From Axinella damicornis (Eukaryota > Porifera > Demospongiae > Axinellida > Axinellidae), in contig OZ007508.1 of assembly GCA_963931865.1 (NCBI GenBank), forward strand, positions 5,799,927 through 5,863,926: a DNA stretch of 64,000 nt. Direction: 5' to 3'. Made by a program: the position numbers and the translations under genes. The notes below the pieces were generated by a model, which had not been told where the DNA came from, ran no database searches, and saw only the letters and a program-made list of their open reading frames with translations. Positions 46,201 to 59,300 of the stretch are shown here, piece by piece; within the stretch, counting starts at the first letter, position 1, and the number at the start of each line of letters is the position of its first letter.

Positions 46201-49200
46201 CAAACTTCATTACAGCAGCTCACACTGTAGCCGTCGTACGCTGGTTAAATCGATTCCAACAAACTATTCACCAAAAATCTCCAGTGCGAAGACCGCCAGC
46301 AACTCGATTCTACTATAGGGAGACACACCATAGGAAGCTCTAGGGCGGGACGTAAGCGTTTTGTGGCTAGGTTGAGCAGTCCTCGAAAGAACGACTCTTG
46401 AGTGCGAATATCCGCCATCTTGACTCCCCTCTTTGGAATACAGCGTCGTATAACTTCGGAACGGTCATCAGTATTTACAAAAACGCTTCGTCCGGCCCTT
46501 TCTATACTGTTTGTGCCTATTTCAACACGGTCTTCCAAGTCCAGGTTGGATCACACGGCTTTCTTTTTGGTGACAAAAAAAACTATGAAATAGCGCTTAA
46601 TTAAGTATACGGTGCGCGTATCCGCGCGCAGGGATCCCGTAACCTTAAGGCGAGCTTAGGAAGTGGTTGTACGCTACCAGGATTTTAATCTACGCAGTGC
46701 TCCTTTCACTCACAGCATTTGTTGCAGGCATAACGAGGATCAACTTTACTGCCTTCACCGACTTAAAATAACTCCAAATTAGCGCGCGCTTCATGCGCGG
46801 ACACTCCAAAAATTTCGCGCGCGCTGCACGCGCAACCCTTCCATCCAAGCCCACCCACTCTTATAAACTTGTCTACGCCCCTGTATAGTGGGACACTGGG
46901 ATGGTGTGGGATCTTAGTGGGACACTGGGATGGTGAGGGATGTCCCAGGTCGTCCCTTATTCTGATCCTAGAGGGGCAGTGGAATGGCATGGAATGCTGG
47001 GACCAAGTGGGATTTACCGGGCAGTCCCATCTGAAGTTAGGGAGTCCATGGGACCGTCCGTGGCAATTCTGGACATGACTGTGTATGTGAGTGATGTTTG
47101 CGGCCATTTGTGGAAAACAAAATAGCCTTCGCTAGCCTTCAATGCTTGTCTATGTGTCTAAAAAGAGCCTCACTTTCCAACGTTGTCTGTTTGTAAGCAT
47201 AATATTATCACAATTTATACTAGGAATACGTATCTGCATCATGCCTCGCACGCACACCACATGAGTAACCTAACCATGTGCTTACGAGTATGATCGATCT
47301 AGCTAATGTGAATTTGAGAGTGTGGAGCTGGAGCGGAGATAAACATGTCGATTACACTCACTGTTCGACTCCACATGTAGCTGCTCTAGCGCTGCAAAGC
47401 CCTGAAGGCCCCGCTCGTTAGAACCCTAGCCTCTGGCTATGCGAGACTATTGTGGAGTCACAGTTACCAAAGACAGTACCGGCAGGGTTTTTTCCCTATG
47501 AAAGACAACGGATACGACTGCAGACAGACCTGGAAGAGCGCTTCAGAGTTTTATCACCTTCAGCTTGTCTCCTCATCAGAAAGGTTTGACATGGGCTTGT
47601 TCCATCTCAAACTACTCCCAGGGTTGTCAATCAAAGAAGCTAGCTGGATGATAATTAGTCATCCAGCTAGCTCTGTATTGGCCCTCCCTACAATTGACAG
47701 CCTGGAACATAATATCCCTCACACTCGTGCAGTATATACACCCCACAGGTAGCCTCATCCCCAGCCTCCCCCTTGCATACAGCAACGAAAAATAAGGAGG
47801 GGGAGAGCCTGGTATGCTTTCACATGTGATGCCACGACATGTAGACGTCATGGATACATCAACAGTGTAAGTTTTGAAGTCACTCGATCACACGCAGATC
47901 ACAAAGTAGCTGCTGTAGTTCATGGAACTGGGAGTTACAAGAAAGACCATGCTGTGCAGTACGTGGTACTAATAATTAAACTTCAGGGACAGATTCTCAT
48001 CACCGGACAGTCTGGAATATGAGTAAGTCGCATTTTGTAGCATATACTGAACGGTATCGGTATCCCTGGTGCCGCCGGTATTACCAGGTAGCTTTCTCCG
48101 CAGTCGTCTCTATATTGATCTATCACTGCCATAAAAGTCTGCACACTCCAGCTGTAACATAACAGATAAGGTCATTATAGTAGTGACGTCGACGTGCACG
48201 ACATCACATGCGAAAGTGTACGAGGTTCTCCCCCTCCTTATTTTCATTGCTACATGCAGGGGGGGGACCTGGGAATAAGGCTACCCCATAGGTCAGGGAG
48301 CAAGTAGCTCAGTCGACGTGCACGACATCACATGCGAAAGTGTACGAGGTTCTCCCCCTCCTTATTTTCATTGCTACATGCAGGGGGGGGACCTGGGAAT
48401 AAGGCTACCCCATAGGTCAGGGAGCAAGTAGCTCAGTCAGAGTAGGTTCCTGATGTTTGCTGGTTCTCCTAGTGGACAAGGTTGCATTCATATGGCGGTA
48501 GTGGAGGATGCTAGTCCCTATTCACCAGCTGTATTCATGGTGGTAGCCAGTAACTTCCTAGCAGACAAAGTGACTGAGGCATACTACTAGCTAGTAACTT
48601 CTTAGCAGACACAGTGGTTGAGGCATACTACAGGTGTGTCTCAGGTCACCACTGACACCCAAGTCGGTAGTTGAGGAAGCTGGTAACTTCCTAGTAGACA
48701 GAGCGGTTGAGGTGGTGTCTCCCAATACTACAGGATCACTATTCACCAGCTGTGCTCATGGCGGTAGCTAGCAACTTCCTAGTAGACACAGTGACTGAGG
48801 CATACTACAGGTGTCTCCCAGTTCACCATTGGTATTCAAGTCGGTAGTTGAGGAAGTTGGTAACTTCCTAGCACCTAAGGAGGCAATGCAATTCCTTGCC
48901 CTGTGTGTGTCTATTCACTTGCACGGCTGTGTGGTGACGTCCCCTTCGACTGCTAATTCAATGCTATGGCCAGATCTGCATAGTAATTAAAGCCCATATT
49001 CCTCATGTTATTTCTTCCTCAGTGTAAAACTGTAAATCGTACCCACAAAGTTTGGTATGAATTTCATACCACGGCTTTGCTTCATCTGTGACCAAGCTGT
49101 GCAGGTTATGGATATTGGCTCTTATTCAGTGGCCAAGTCTCCACGACAGGAGCAACGGCAACAGCAACAGACTCATGCACATCAGTATTGTCACTCATGC

Positions 49201-52200
49201 AATACATGCCCCAATACCTTTGAAGCACAACGATGTCACTACACTGCAGTACGCATCCATGTTATGGTCCTCTGATGGTTGTGCTTGTGGAAGTGTGTGC
49301 GCATGGGCCTGGTGTGGGCGGAGCACTTCCATCATTAGTTAAATTATGCACTGCGAACTGTTACTTGTTTTACAGGTATAATGTGCTACAGGCACTCACA
49401 GAATGTTGCAACATGAACAGGTCACATGGTGTGTGTCTTTAAACTGATGCCAAGATTTGGAAACCTTTCTGTCACTGGTCTGGATTTCCGTTACAAACGC
49501 ACCTCGGAAGACCTGGTCCTAAACGCAGCTATGGAAGGCCTAAACGAAGCTTTGGAAGATCCGTACACGTTTCCAACATGTATTTGCAGTGTAGCTTTGC
49601 CACAAACTGGAAGGCCTCAACCGAAAACTGGAAGGTTCTTTTTGAAAATGCGGAAGGCTTCGTGCAAAGAGCGCTGGCTTTGTACGTACCTAAGTCTCTG
49701 AAAAACGGTGCAGCGTTGCTTTGGAATCTTGGCATCAATTTTAAAGATGCATACCGTACTTCAGGTACGATGCGTGCATTCCTTATATGGAACACACGAT
49801 ATGTGCACAACCATTCATACACGAATGTACTTCAGTGGAGGTCCTGTAGTTCTAATGAGCTGTTGAATGCAATCTACATGATCAGAAGTGCTCAAGCTGC
49901 TTGAATACATATACACAACTGTCCTGTAGTCCCAATTATTGCAGGCAGCAACCAATTTTCAAGGGAAAGTCCCAGGGAAGTCCCAAGCACTGTTTCCCCT
50001 AACATGCTAAAACAATGTCAAAACAAAACAGACATAGACACCATGTCTAACCATGTCTAAACAGGACCTATTGCCACAGAGGACAGCCCCAGGCGCTAGG
50101 CCTCCAGGTTTTGATCCCTATTACAGTATGTAAAATGGAGAGAGAACACCTGAGTAATCTTACTACGTGATCTGTGGCACAGGCAGCATACATCACCACA
50201 CCTCCGCTGCAACAAGGCATGAGACCAATCGAACATTCCATGCTAGCAACAAAGATGGGACGAATACCAGCAGAGAGCTATATATCGAGAACACCCAGGC
50301 TAGAAGCCATGACTCCAAAGGGCTGATGAGTGACATGCATGAAAATGTCCACTAGCAATACTGTCATCCCGCAGAGCAAAAATAAGGCCCTACTTGGAGT
50401 TGCACCTCTTGTATCACAGCCATCCCTCCGTGGAATGTCTTGAACCCGGATAATCTTATGTTTTCAAGATAGGTACTACCTCCTCTCTGAAATATGTCCC
50501 GGTTCAATAGCTTGTCTGTACATGTAGCTAGTGATGTCATCTGTGCCATGAATCACGTGATAGGCCTCCCTCCATGTTTGCATACTGTAAAGTAACTGGA
50601 GGTGTAGCTAGAAGGCCTGGAACAAGGTCCCCAAAGCAAAGTGATGAGGGATTGTCAAGTGGTCTCAGCCACTTAGAGACAAACAGCAAAGTAGATAATG
50701 AGATCAAGTCACCCTAAAAGTGGAGGCCCCAAGGTCTCCAATCAAAGTGATGACGGTGGTCTCAGCTACTTAGCAAATTAGATAACAGAGGTCCAAAAGC
50801 AACCAAAGGTGGAGCATCAGGTGTACTCAACTGTGCTATTCTGCATCAACATCCTCTCAACTAGGCCTGAGCCCAATCTGGTATTTCCTGAAAATTCTAC
50901 CTATTTTGCTCATTAGCTGTGCCCATAATATGATCAGTGGTTCACAAAAAAAAAACTGAAAAAGGACAAAGAGCACACACATGCAGTCTTGATTATAGTA
51001 CCGCAGCATGATCAATGTCTCCAAATAGTCTTGTAGTGTACTCTCTTGCTGTCCTTGAAACGGTGCCCATGCATGGCAGGAATTAGTATTATGAGCCAAT
51101 GATTGTTACATCCCATCCTCATTTTTCCGGCATTATGTTTCTGGCTCGAGCGTGCCTATTTTTCCCAAATTTCTGCCGGCAGATTGTGCTCAGGCCTACT
51201 CTTAACCATGCACTGGAACAATACTGATCAATGCTACCAACCTGACACCCACTGCATAGCTGACACCCACTGCATAGCTCCGCACATTAACTGTCCGAGC
51301 TTTGTGATTGGATCAAGTAATCGGTGAGTGGGAAGCAAAGCTACTAGTTGTGCTGCATGCCGGCTACCAGGCCACATAATTATACGCCCTGAATCCACCT
51401 GGTACACATCTGTAACACTTGGGAATGCAACACACGAGCATCCCGTATGTATTTAATTTCTGCCGTTAGGGTTCTCACATTGTGCACATATGCATGCTCG
51501 GTGTGCTTGGGAGAAGAAAAAGAGTGGAATGAGGAACACTATTGTGAGACTGAGCATAGCGAATGCAGGAAGCAACCATGGAAGGCTGATCGGCAGAGGA
51601 GCAGATTGAATCGGCAGTAAGAGACTGACGTCTGCCGGATTGGACTCTCAGAGCAGTGATATTAATCACTTGCTTCCCGAGAGGCTCATCTGCAGGCGTA
51701 TCACATATGCACTAGCTGAAGAATAGATTCTGTACGGCCTCAAAGCGTATAGCTTATGACAAGAACTCTCCACACACAGAGATCAAATGGACTCCTCACA
51801 GTCCAGTAGTGGACACCAAATTCTTCAACTGTGAATATGCTTACCTCCAGCTTGCAGACAAGGCATTCCTGGACTTTACACTGATGCAACTGGTGATTTT
51901 CAAGCTGAAAGAGATAGAAATACAATTCCACAAATAAAGTTAGGCTCCACATAGCATTTGGTAAGCCTATTAATTTAACCACAGTCCTGCATCTTCTCAG
52001 AAATAATCTATCAAAAACACAATAGGCAACAGAATTGATATGAATCAGAAACCTCGGTACTTTCTAAGCCACATTTTGTCTGTGAATATGTCTGAGCTCA
52101 TAGGCACTGAGCAGGCGTGTGGTAGGAGTTACAGCATGTATAGTACCTTCTCTCTTGCCAACTGCTCTTGACAGCGTTCACAAGTAATGGGGCACTTCGG

Positions 52201-55200
52201 ACAGTCACTGAGGTGTTGCTGTGTGTGCGATTGTGTGCATGTGTGCATGTGTGTGTGTGTGTGTGTGTGTCATAACCAACAGTAAATCCATGACCCAGCT
52301 GAATTTAGATACATAATTCTAAACTGTTGAAAAAATTGGCCATGAACACTGATTGGAGGCCCTACAAGGTGAGAGAATAGTTTTGTAGTGTCAGGAGCTT
52401 ATGAGCAGCGGAGCCGCAAAGGAGCGTGTAACTCCGGTTCCGTCCAAATCCTAATTACTTACGTATTTCCGTTTTGGTGACGAAGAAGAAGGCGTCTCCA
52501 AAGGGTGAGGGGTCCCGGGATCTTCAAATCTACCACGTTTTTGTGGCAAATCGCTTTCACTGTCACCCGTTCGCTTGGCCATTTCACTGCGGCTAGGTCA
52601 AAGGCGCTCCGCTGAGTGAGTGTCAAACTTCTCACATCGCTACCACAGAACACGTGGGTTTTTATGTCGTCATTATGATGCTAGATTGAAGAACAGGTTT
52701 CCATATTAAGTTCGCTAGCTAATAATTTGGATTTGGACGGCACTCGGGCGTATGCGGTAGTTGCACGCTCCTTCGCGGCTCCGCCACTCATAAGCTCCTG
52801 GTAGTGTATATAGGCTTTGAGAAATGGTCCACCTGGCTGTGATTGTGTACATCCAAGCCCAGACACGGCCATGCTGTTTTCATCCTTTGCGTGAACATTC
52901 CCATCTCCCCTTGTCCCACCCTCTGTGCTCATGTATCTCCAGCTCCCAAGGATATTACTAAAGTGACATCATGAAGCCGAAAGTCTCATAACAAGCCATC
53001 AAGAGTTAGCCAGCAGATACCAAGTTGTGCGAGACACATCATGCCATTTTAAAGACTCTCTCGTTATTTTCAGGCATGCATCTAATTACTGGATAGCCAG
53101 CTAAAGCTGATCAGGTGGTTAGAGTCATGTATGCACTTGAGACAGCTGAGTCAGTCCTGAGCTGATGTATTCACAGTCCAGGTAAGTGTATTCATAAAGC
53201 AGCAAAGAAGGCTATAAAATTATATCCTCCATAAGATACTGCTCCTCTTTTCCGTGCGCCTCTAAGCAACAAAAACTTTACTACGACATAATGATGGATA
53301 TTGAGCATATGATGTAATGCCAAAATATACGTACATATGGACGTATGGTCGTACAACGCCATCTCTATATCTCGGCACTCCAGTGATGGGACAAAAACTG
53401 TTTCACAACAGAGTACACTTCAGGGTGTGCCGGTAGCCAGACCACTAACAACAGGGAGGTGTTTCCAACAAGGAGGGGGTCTCAGAAGGCAGAAGGTACA
53501 TGACAAGTATGTGCTGACCCAGCCAGACCAGCTGAGGTTAACAGGTGGAGTTTAGACCCCACAGGGAGGGGAAACAAAGGGGGTTTCCCTGGGGAATCCC
53601 AGGTGAACTGTCAGCACAGAGCCTTGAGGACAGGTGCAGCATCTTGTCTACAAAGTGGTATAGATGATGCACTTAGAAGTGCATACCCCTTTATACAATT
53701 GCATAATTGCTGCTAACAGCGAGTTCTTTCACTTGTCTATGGAATTATCCCATTCTGTGAATCCAATGGACGTGGTCTAAAAGGGAGCGTGTTATCTTGG
53801 GCGGCTCATAAGCTCACAATGGGTCCAGTCTGCCCACTTCAACACATGCATACCAGGCCCTCCACACTCAACTACCTCACCAGGTACTAACGAGCGTCAC
53901 ACATTACACTCAGGACCTAGTAATCCAAACCAACCCCAGTTGGGATGGCTTCGTTGGTTGGGTCTGGGGCAGAAGACTACTTTGGACGTAGCCTCATTCC
54001 CAGACTGGTAGGGGGGAGCCTGGGACTGAGGCTACTTTGGACCATGAACAACAAAAGACACAAAGTTAATTATTTGTGAATCAAGGGTAGGCAAGATGTG
54101 GCTGGGTAGGCAAGACGTTGCTAGGATGTGTCTGCCAAGTCTACTCTTTCTGCCAACTGCCTGTGTCTACTCCCACTGCCCGAGTCTCCTCTCTCTCTCA
54201 ACAAGGTTTGGTAGCCATGACATTGCTGGGCTCTGTCTACTCCCGAGTCTCCTCTCTCTATCAACAAGGTTTGGTAGCCAAGACATTGCTGGGCTCTGTC
54301 TGCCAAGTCTACTCTCCAGCTATGACTACATGTGTATACTCTGTCTGTGTCTCTCTCTCTCTGTTCTTGGACAACTCAAACCAACGGTGGCTACGACTTG
54401 GATGATCTGTCACTTCTGCCAACTGAGTGAATGCCTAGCACTAGCTAGTACAATCAACTCTTGGTACGTACAATGTAACCAGTCAACGAGCAGTAGAATG
54501 GGAATAGAATGTGCAGTAGAATGTAGAATGGGAGCAGAACACACTCGATTTCTGAGATACGAACCTCACATTGCCCAGCTAGTTAAGCAAGGGGGTTGAG
54601 TTGCACAATTCCCAAGTGTGTGGGCAGCTGTGAACCTAAGCATGACCAAAAGGAGGGCCGTCCATGTGTTTGGGAGGTGCTTAGTACTGGAGAACCAGGA
54701 GAAGGCTGGCATTGAAAGAGGAGTTGCATGGTAACCAAGGTTCTCAGATCAGCTGAGGGTTGAGGAACAGCTAATACAACGTTTTATGCATTCTAGAGCA
54801 CATTGTACTGCACGGTCTACTCCCACCCTACCTCCATTCAACCATGGTTACACTGGCAGTCCTGGGATTATCCAGAGTACGCCAAAACACCTGAGTTACA
54901 CCAGCAGTCCTGGTATTATCTTAGGATAGGCATCTCTCTCTTACACCGGTAGTCCCGGGATTACTACCAATCCCTAGGACCAGTATCCCAGAATGCCACA
55001 GTTACAATAGCAGTCCTGGGATTATCCAGAGTATGCCAGAACACCTGTGTTACACCGGCAGTCCAGGGGACTACCTACACCCTAGGACCTGTGTGTCCTA
55101 CGGTTAGGCAGTCCCTCGATAATCCCAGGATGGCTAGTGTTCATGTAACTCCAACATTCTGGGATACTCTGAATAATGAAACAAATAGTAGCCGCAGCAT

Positions 55201-56279
55201 TTGATCACGGACGGTATTCTGCATGTTCTACTCCCATTCTACGGCTCATTCTACTACCATTCTGCGCATTCTACTGCTCCTATTCTCCCAGACGTTCTAT
55301 TCCCACTTCTGCAAGGATGGTGGCAAAAGCCCACTGCTTGGTAAAGAATTAATCCGTTAAAGAATTAAAACACCATTATTAGTTCCGTTACCTCCTGCTG
55401 GCTGGCACTAGTCTCTGTGTTGCAGTGTTCACAAGTCACTCTCCTGAACTGGCAGGTCTGCTGGTGTGATTCCAGTTGGTTGAACAGTAGGACCACTTCA
55501 CATTCTTTGTGGGGACACTTGACTGTACGGAAGACACATTCATCGGTGTGGTTCTGTGAGAGAAGAGTGAATGTAGCAGTGATTGAAGGAGGGAGGGAGG
55601 GAGGGACAGTGCCAGCTAGGGAGATGTCAGAACTGATGTCCGAATTGTGCAAACAAACCATCGAAGGTTCTCACAGCATCTGGTGCTCTAGAAACAGTTC
55701 TGTCAAGTCAATTAATTTCTGTAATTCATACTAGGGGCAACCGCACTCCTGGTAGCCGGTTGCGACTCGACAGTAGCGCAAGCTAGGTATTGCCAATTAA
55801 CACACCATGCCACGTGAGGACCGTGCTCGGTCGACGTCAACGTCGATCCATTGAGCTGAGTCAGCAACGGCGGCCCAAGAAGACAAGTAACTGTTACAGT
55901 GCTCACAACTTGGCCAGCACGGTGAGTTTTGGCATGTAAGCGTCAGTGAATGACAGCGATTACGGCCGTGTGGTCAGAATCTTCGTGTGCCTTTCCTAAG
56001 AACGGTACTGCCACCGGAAGTCGAAGAGAGTGCACGAGCAATGGCAGCCACGGAAAGACAAAAGCGCTCATATCTCCACCACCAAGGTGAGTTTCAACAC
56101 CAACTTTTACATTCAGGTCAGCGATCACGGCAGTGTAGTCAGAATTGCTGTAGGCCAAGCATAAGTACTCAAACATTATATAGGATTGGATTATTATATT
56201 ATATTACGCAGCACAATTTTTCCCCTACCAGGAGTGTAATTAACTACTATAGCAACACATACGTACAGGGTTTCATACA

Positions 56280-56316
<37 letters not shown>

Positions 56317-56322
56317 CTGGGA

Positions 56323-56360
<38 letters not shown>

Positions 56361-59300
56361 AGAAAACAGAAGACAATAATATTATAAATTTAATATTAAA
56401 CTGGTTGGACATGCAGGAGTATAAGCAGTGGCCCCCCTTTTGCTTCTTCATCACTTTATTTTCCTCCTTACTAACTTGCTGCCGCTACGTTGCAACTCCT
56501 GGCCTGGCCTCCTGAGCTCGCAATATCGTGCGTTACCTGAAACCGAACTGCTTGGGAACGAGACCACGATCTAGTATACCCCTCCGTGTACGTACGTATT
56601 ACGTTCGTGAGCGAAATTTGAGCAAGGAAGAAGCTCATGGCGGCCCTGGGACCTGCAATCCTCGTACATCTGGAACTTGCAGTGCAAAGCGCGAAGGTGC
56701 CACGAGAGCCCATCCTGAGAAGTGAAAAATGAAGGCGAAAAATTTTTTCCGCGCTGATCAGCACTACACACCTCTATGCACTGCCTCCGGCAGCATTTAA
56801 TATATGGTGCCCCCCCCCTTTCATAAATCCTGTATCCGCCCCTGATAAGTTGTGAGGCAGGTAGTCTAATACGTACCCAGATCTGAACATGTCAAAACAT
56901 GTCAGTTGCTGTGTATGATATGACGTGCCGAGGGAATGGGAGGGGGTGGGGCTTGCATGGGTTGCCATGTGTCCCCCCCCCCCCCCCCCCCCCCCCAGCA
57001 AAAAATCCTGTATGAAACCCTGACGTACGTATACTGTAGTCAACCAATTCTTTGCGTACAATGTGATTGCTCAGCATTATGGCACTCCTTTTGCTTGTAT
57101 TGTCTCATGCAATACAACGGAGGAGTATTGATGATGGGAGGGAGGGAGGGGGAAGGAGAAAGAAAATGGCACTCGTATATCCAGGCACCTCACTCCTATC
57201 ATGCATTACATGTAGCCTCGTTCCCAGGTCGTTACCACCACCAGTATTTCATCGCTTCCAGTATGAAATGCGGCAGGGGAAGGCCTGGGAGATCTGGTCA
57301 CATGCAATGACGTCAGGTAGACAGATGGTAGACACACGGGGGGCGGTGCCCAACCATTAAAATACCTGTTTCGCGTTGATCCATCCCCAGCCGTTGTGAA
57401 CAACGAACGGTGTCGATCGTCTGCCTTGCGAACGCTCTGATATCCAGCCATTGGACGGACAGTACAACACAGGACGTCGAGATTCTTTGTTGGGCACCGC
57501 CCTCCGTGTGTCTACCATGTGTCTACTTGATGGCATCGCACGTGACCAGATCTCCCAGGCCTTCCCCCACCGTATTCCATACTAGAAGCGATGAAATACT
57601 GGCGGTGGGAACGGCCTAGAACGAGGCTACATTACATGCATCACATCAATTCCTTCCTCCCTCCCTCCATCTGTCTGTCCGTCTCTCCCTCACCTCCCAG
57701 TTCTTTAGTTGCCCTGTCCACGGACACCCAGTGGAGTGATAATCACACTTCACCAAAACATCCATCACGTTTCGCTGTACTGCCTTATCTGGATAGAACT
57801 GTGTGTGTGTGTGTGTGTGTGTGTGTACAGATATGAAATCACAGAAATGAAGGTCACTATTAGCTTTACAGCTGCTAATTGTGTGGTATGAATATGTATG
57901 CTATATGCATGCACGTTCATGCAGGTGTTCATGCAGGTCCATGCAGGTGTTCATGCAGGTCGATCCTGTGCCCTATAACGGTAATCATGACTTGCACAAT
58001 GCTACAACAGCTCAGCAATATGCATTCCAAAGAGCATTCCAAGCATCATGATGCTTAGTCATACTTTTGCAATGCAGCTCCACCCAAAGTCAAAAAACAC
58101 AGACACAGATATATAGCCCTAAAGTCACCCTACTTGTGCAAAAGTTTGGCCTAGACTCATTCCCTAGACTTTTTTTTTGCATACTGTACAAAAGCTTGGA
58201 GGAACTTGGGAGTGGGGCTCGTTTTGTGCATGGGTCGTTTGGGTATTGTTGCGACTCCAGGCCAAGCGTTGCAGATTCAAGACCATGCAGTACGTCTTTA
58301 GGCTCACTCCTCCTCCCTTGGGATAGTCTCGGTCCCAGACCCAACCAACCCCAGCACGGATCGCGTGCGGTATACTGGAAGAGATACACACGCTGGACAA
58401 CGGATTCAGAACCAAACATATAAAACCAAACGCTGAAACTCACCTTGGTGGTGGAGATACAAATGCTTTCGTCTTCCCATCAGCAGCCATTGCTCGAGCA
58501 TCTCTGATTTTCACTGCCAGTACAGCTCTTACGAAAGGCCCACAAAGTTTCTGACCACACAGTTATGATCACTGTCATTTTGATCACGGATGCTTATGTG
58601 CCAAAACTGACCTTTCTGGCAAAGTTGCGAGCGTGGTTTACCGTTATGTTTTTTGTCTTCCATTTGACCTCCACTGCTTACTTGATAGGCTGAGCACGGT
58701 CGTCACGTGACATGTGCGTTAATTGGAATGAGCTGTAATACTGGCTTGCACTCCGGCTACCAGTAGTGCGGTTTTCCACTGGTAGTAATAACCAAAATAA
58801 AGTACTGTGTGCCATGGATCTGGCGTTGACAGACGATGCGTGGTTCACTCTTTACTCACCCTCTCTGGATGTACTGTGATGTCGCAGTCATCACAGTGGT
58901 GCCCGGGCAGGCTGCAATAGAGACAGCATAGTTACAGCATAATATGAACACAGTACAACTTGCAGACACAGTTAAACTTGAGCACTCCGTGTAGATACAA
59001 ACAAGTGTCTCAACATTCATCTATACATTGGAGAGCCTTCCTGCATGTTACCAGGCTCTACGATACATGAACGATATGGGACATAATTTTTTTCATGTGA
59101 GAATCTGGCTTGCATACTTATTCCACCAACACTTTGCGCACATTGACCTTTTCCTTACCCAACTCTGGAATACCTGAGAATGTTGTTTCTTTGCATTGTC
59201 TTTGTTCCGTAATCTACTCTAGTTAGTTATACGTTAGTATAGTTAGGGTACATTGCTTACGGTAACTTGTCTATCCTGTTGTGCCCACAACAAAATCAGG

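Larger units (their letters stand above)
45643..51844 (-). other. TRAF intron 5
   Basis: 6.2 kb. It holds an element at 45844-46881, GGGACACTGGGATGG repeats (45755-45830, 46885-47075), palindrome 47618-47704, duplication 48188-48438, degenerate repeats to 48880 and an inverted-repeat element 49437-49747. No exon recognised; a further zinc-finger exon is not excluded. Confidence 0.6.
52219..55391 (-). other. TRAF intron 3
   Basis: 3.2 kb. It has a GT run (52230-52270), a decayed copy of the TTAA MITE (about 52855-52990), a mini foldback (53988-54034), repeats at 54100-54310 and a foldback at 54488-55310. No exon seen. Confidence 0.65.
55554..58859 (-). other. TRAF intron 2
   Basis: 3.3 kb containing both large copies of the exon-like dispersed repeat (55729-56182 plus, 58400-58795 minus), poly-G/poly-C patches (56281-56360, 56975-56996), hAT-like ends and the 417-bp foldback 57213-57629. 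Confidence 0.7.

Noticed and set aside
49426..49904. ORFs of 91-108 codons
   Set aside because: They overlap the inverted-repeat element, run on both strands and match nothing.
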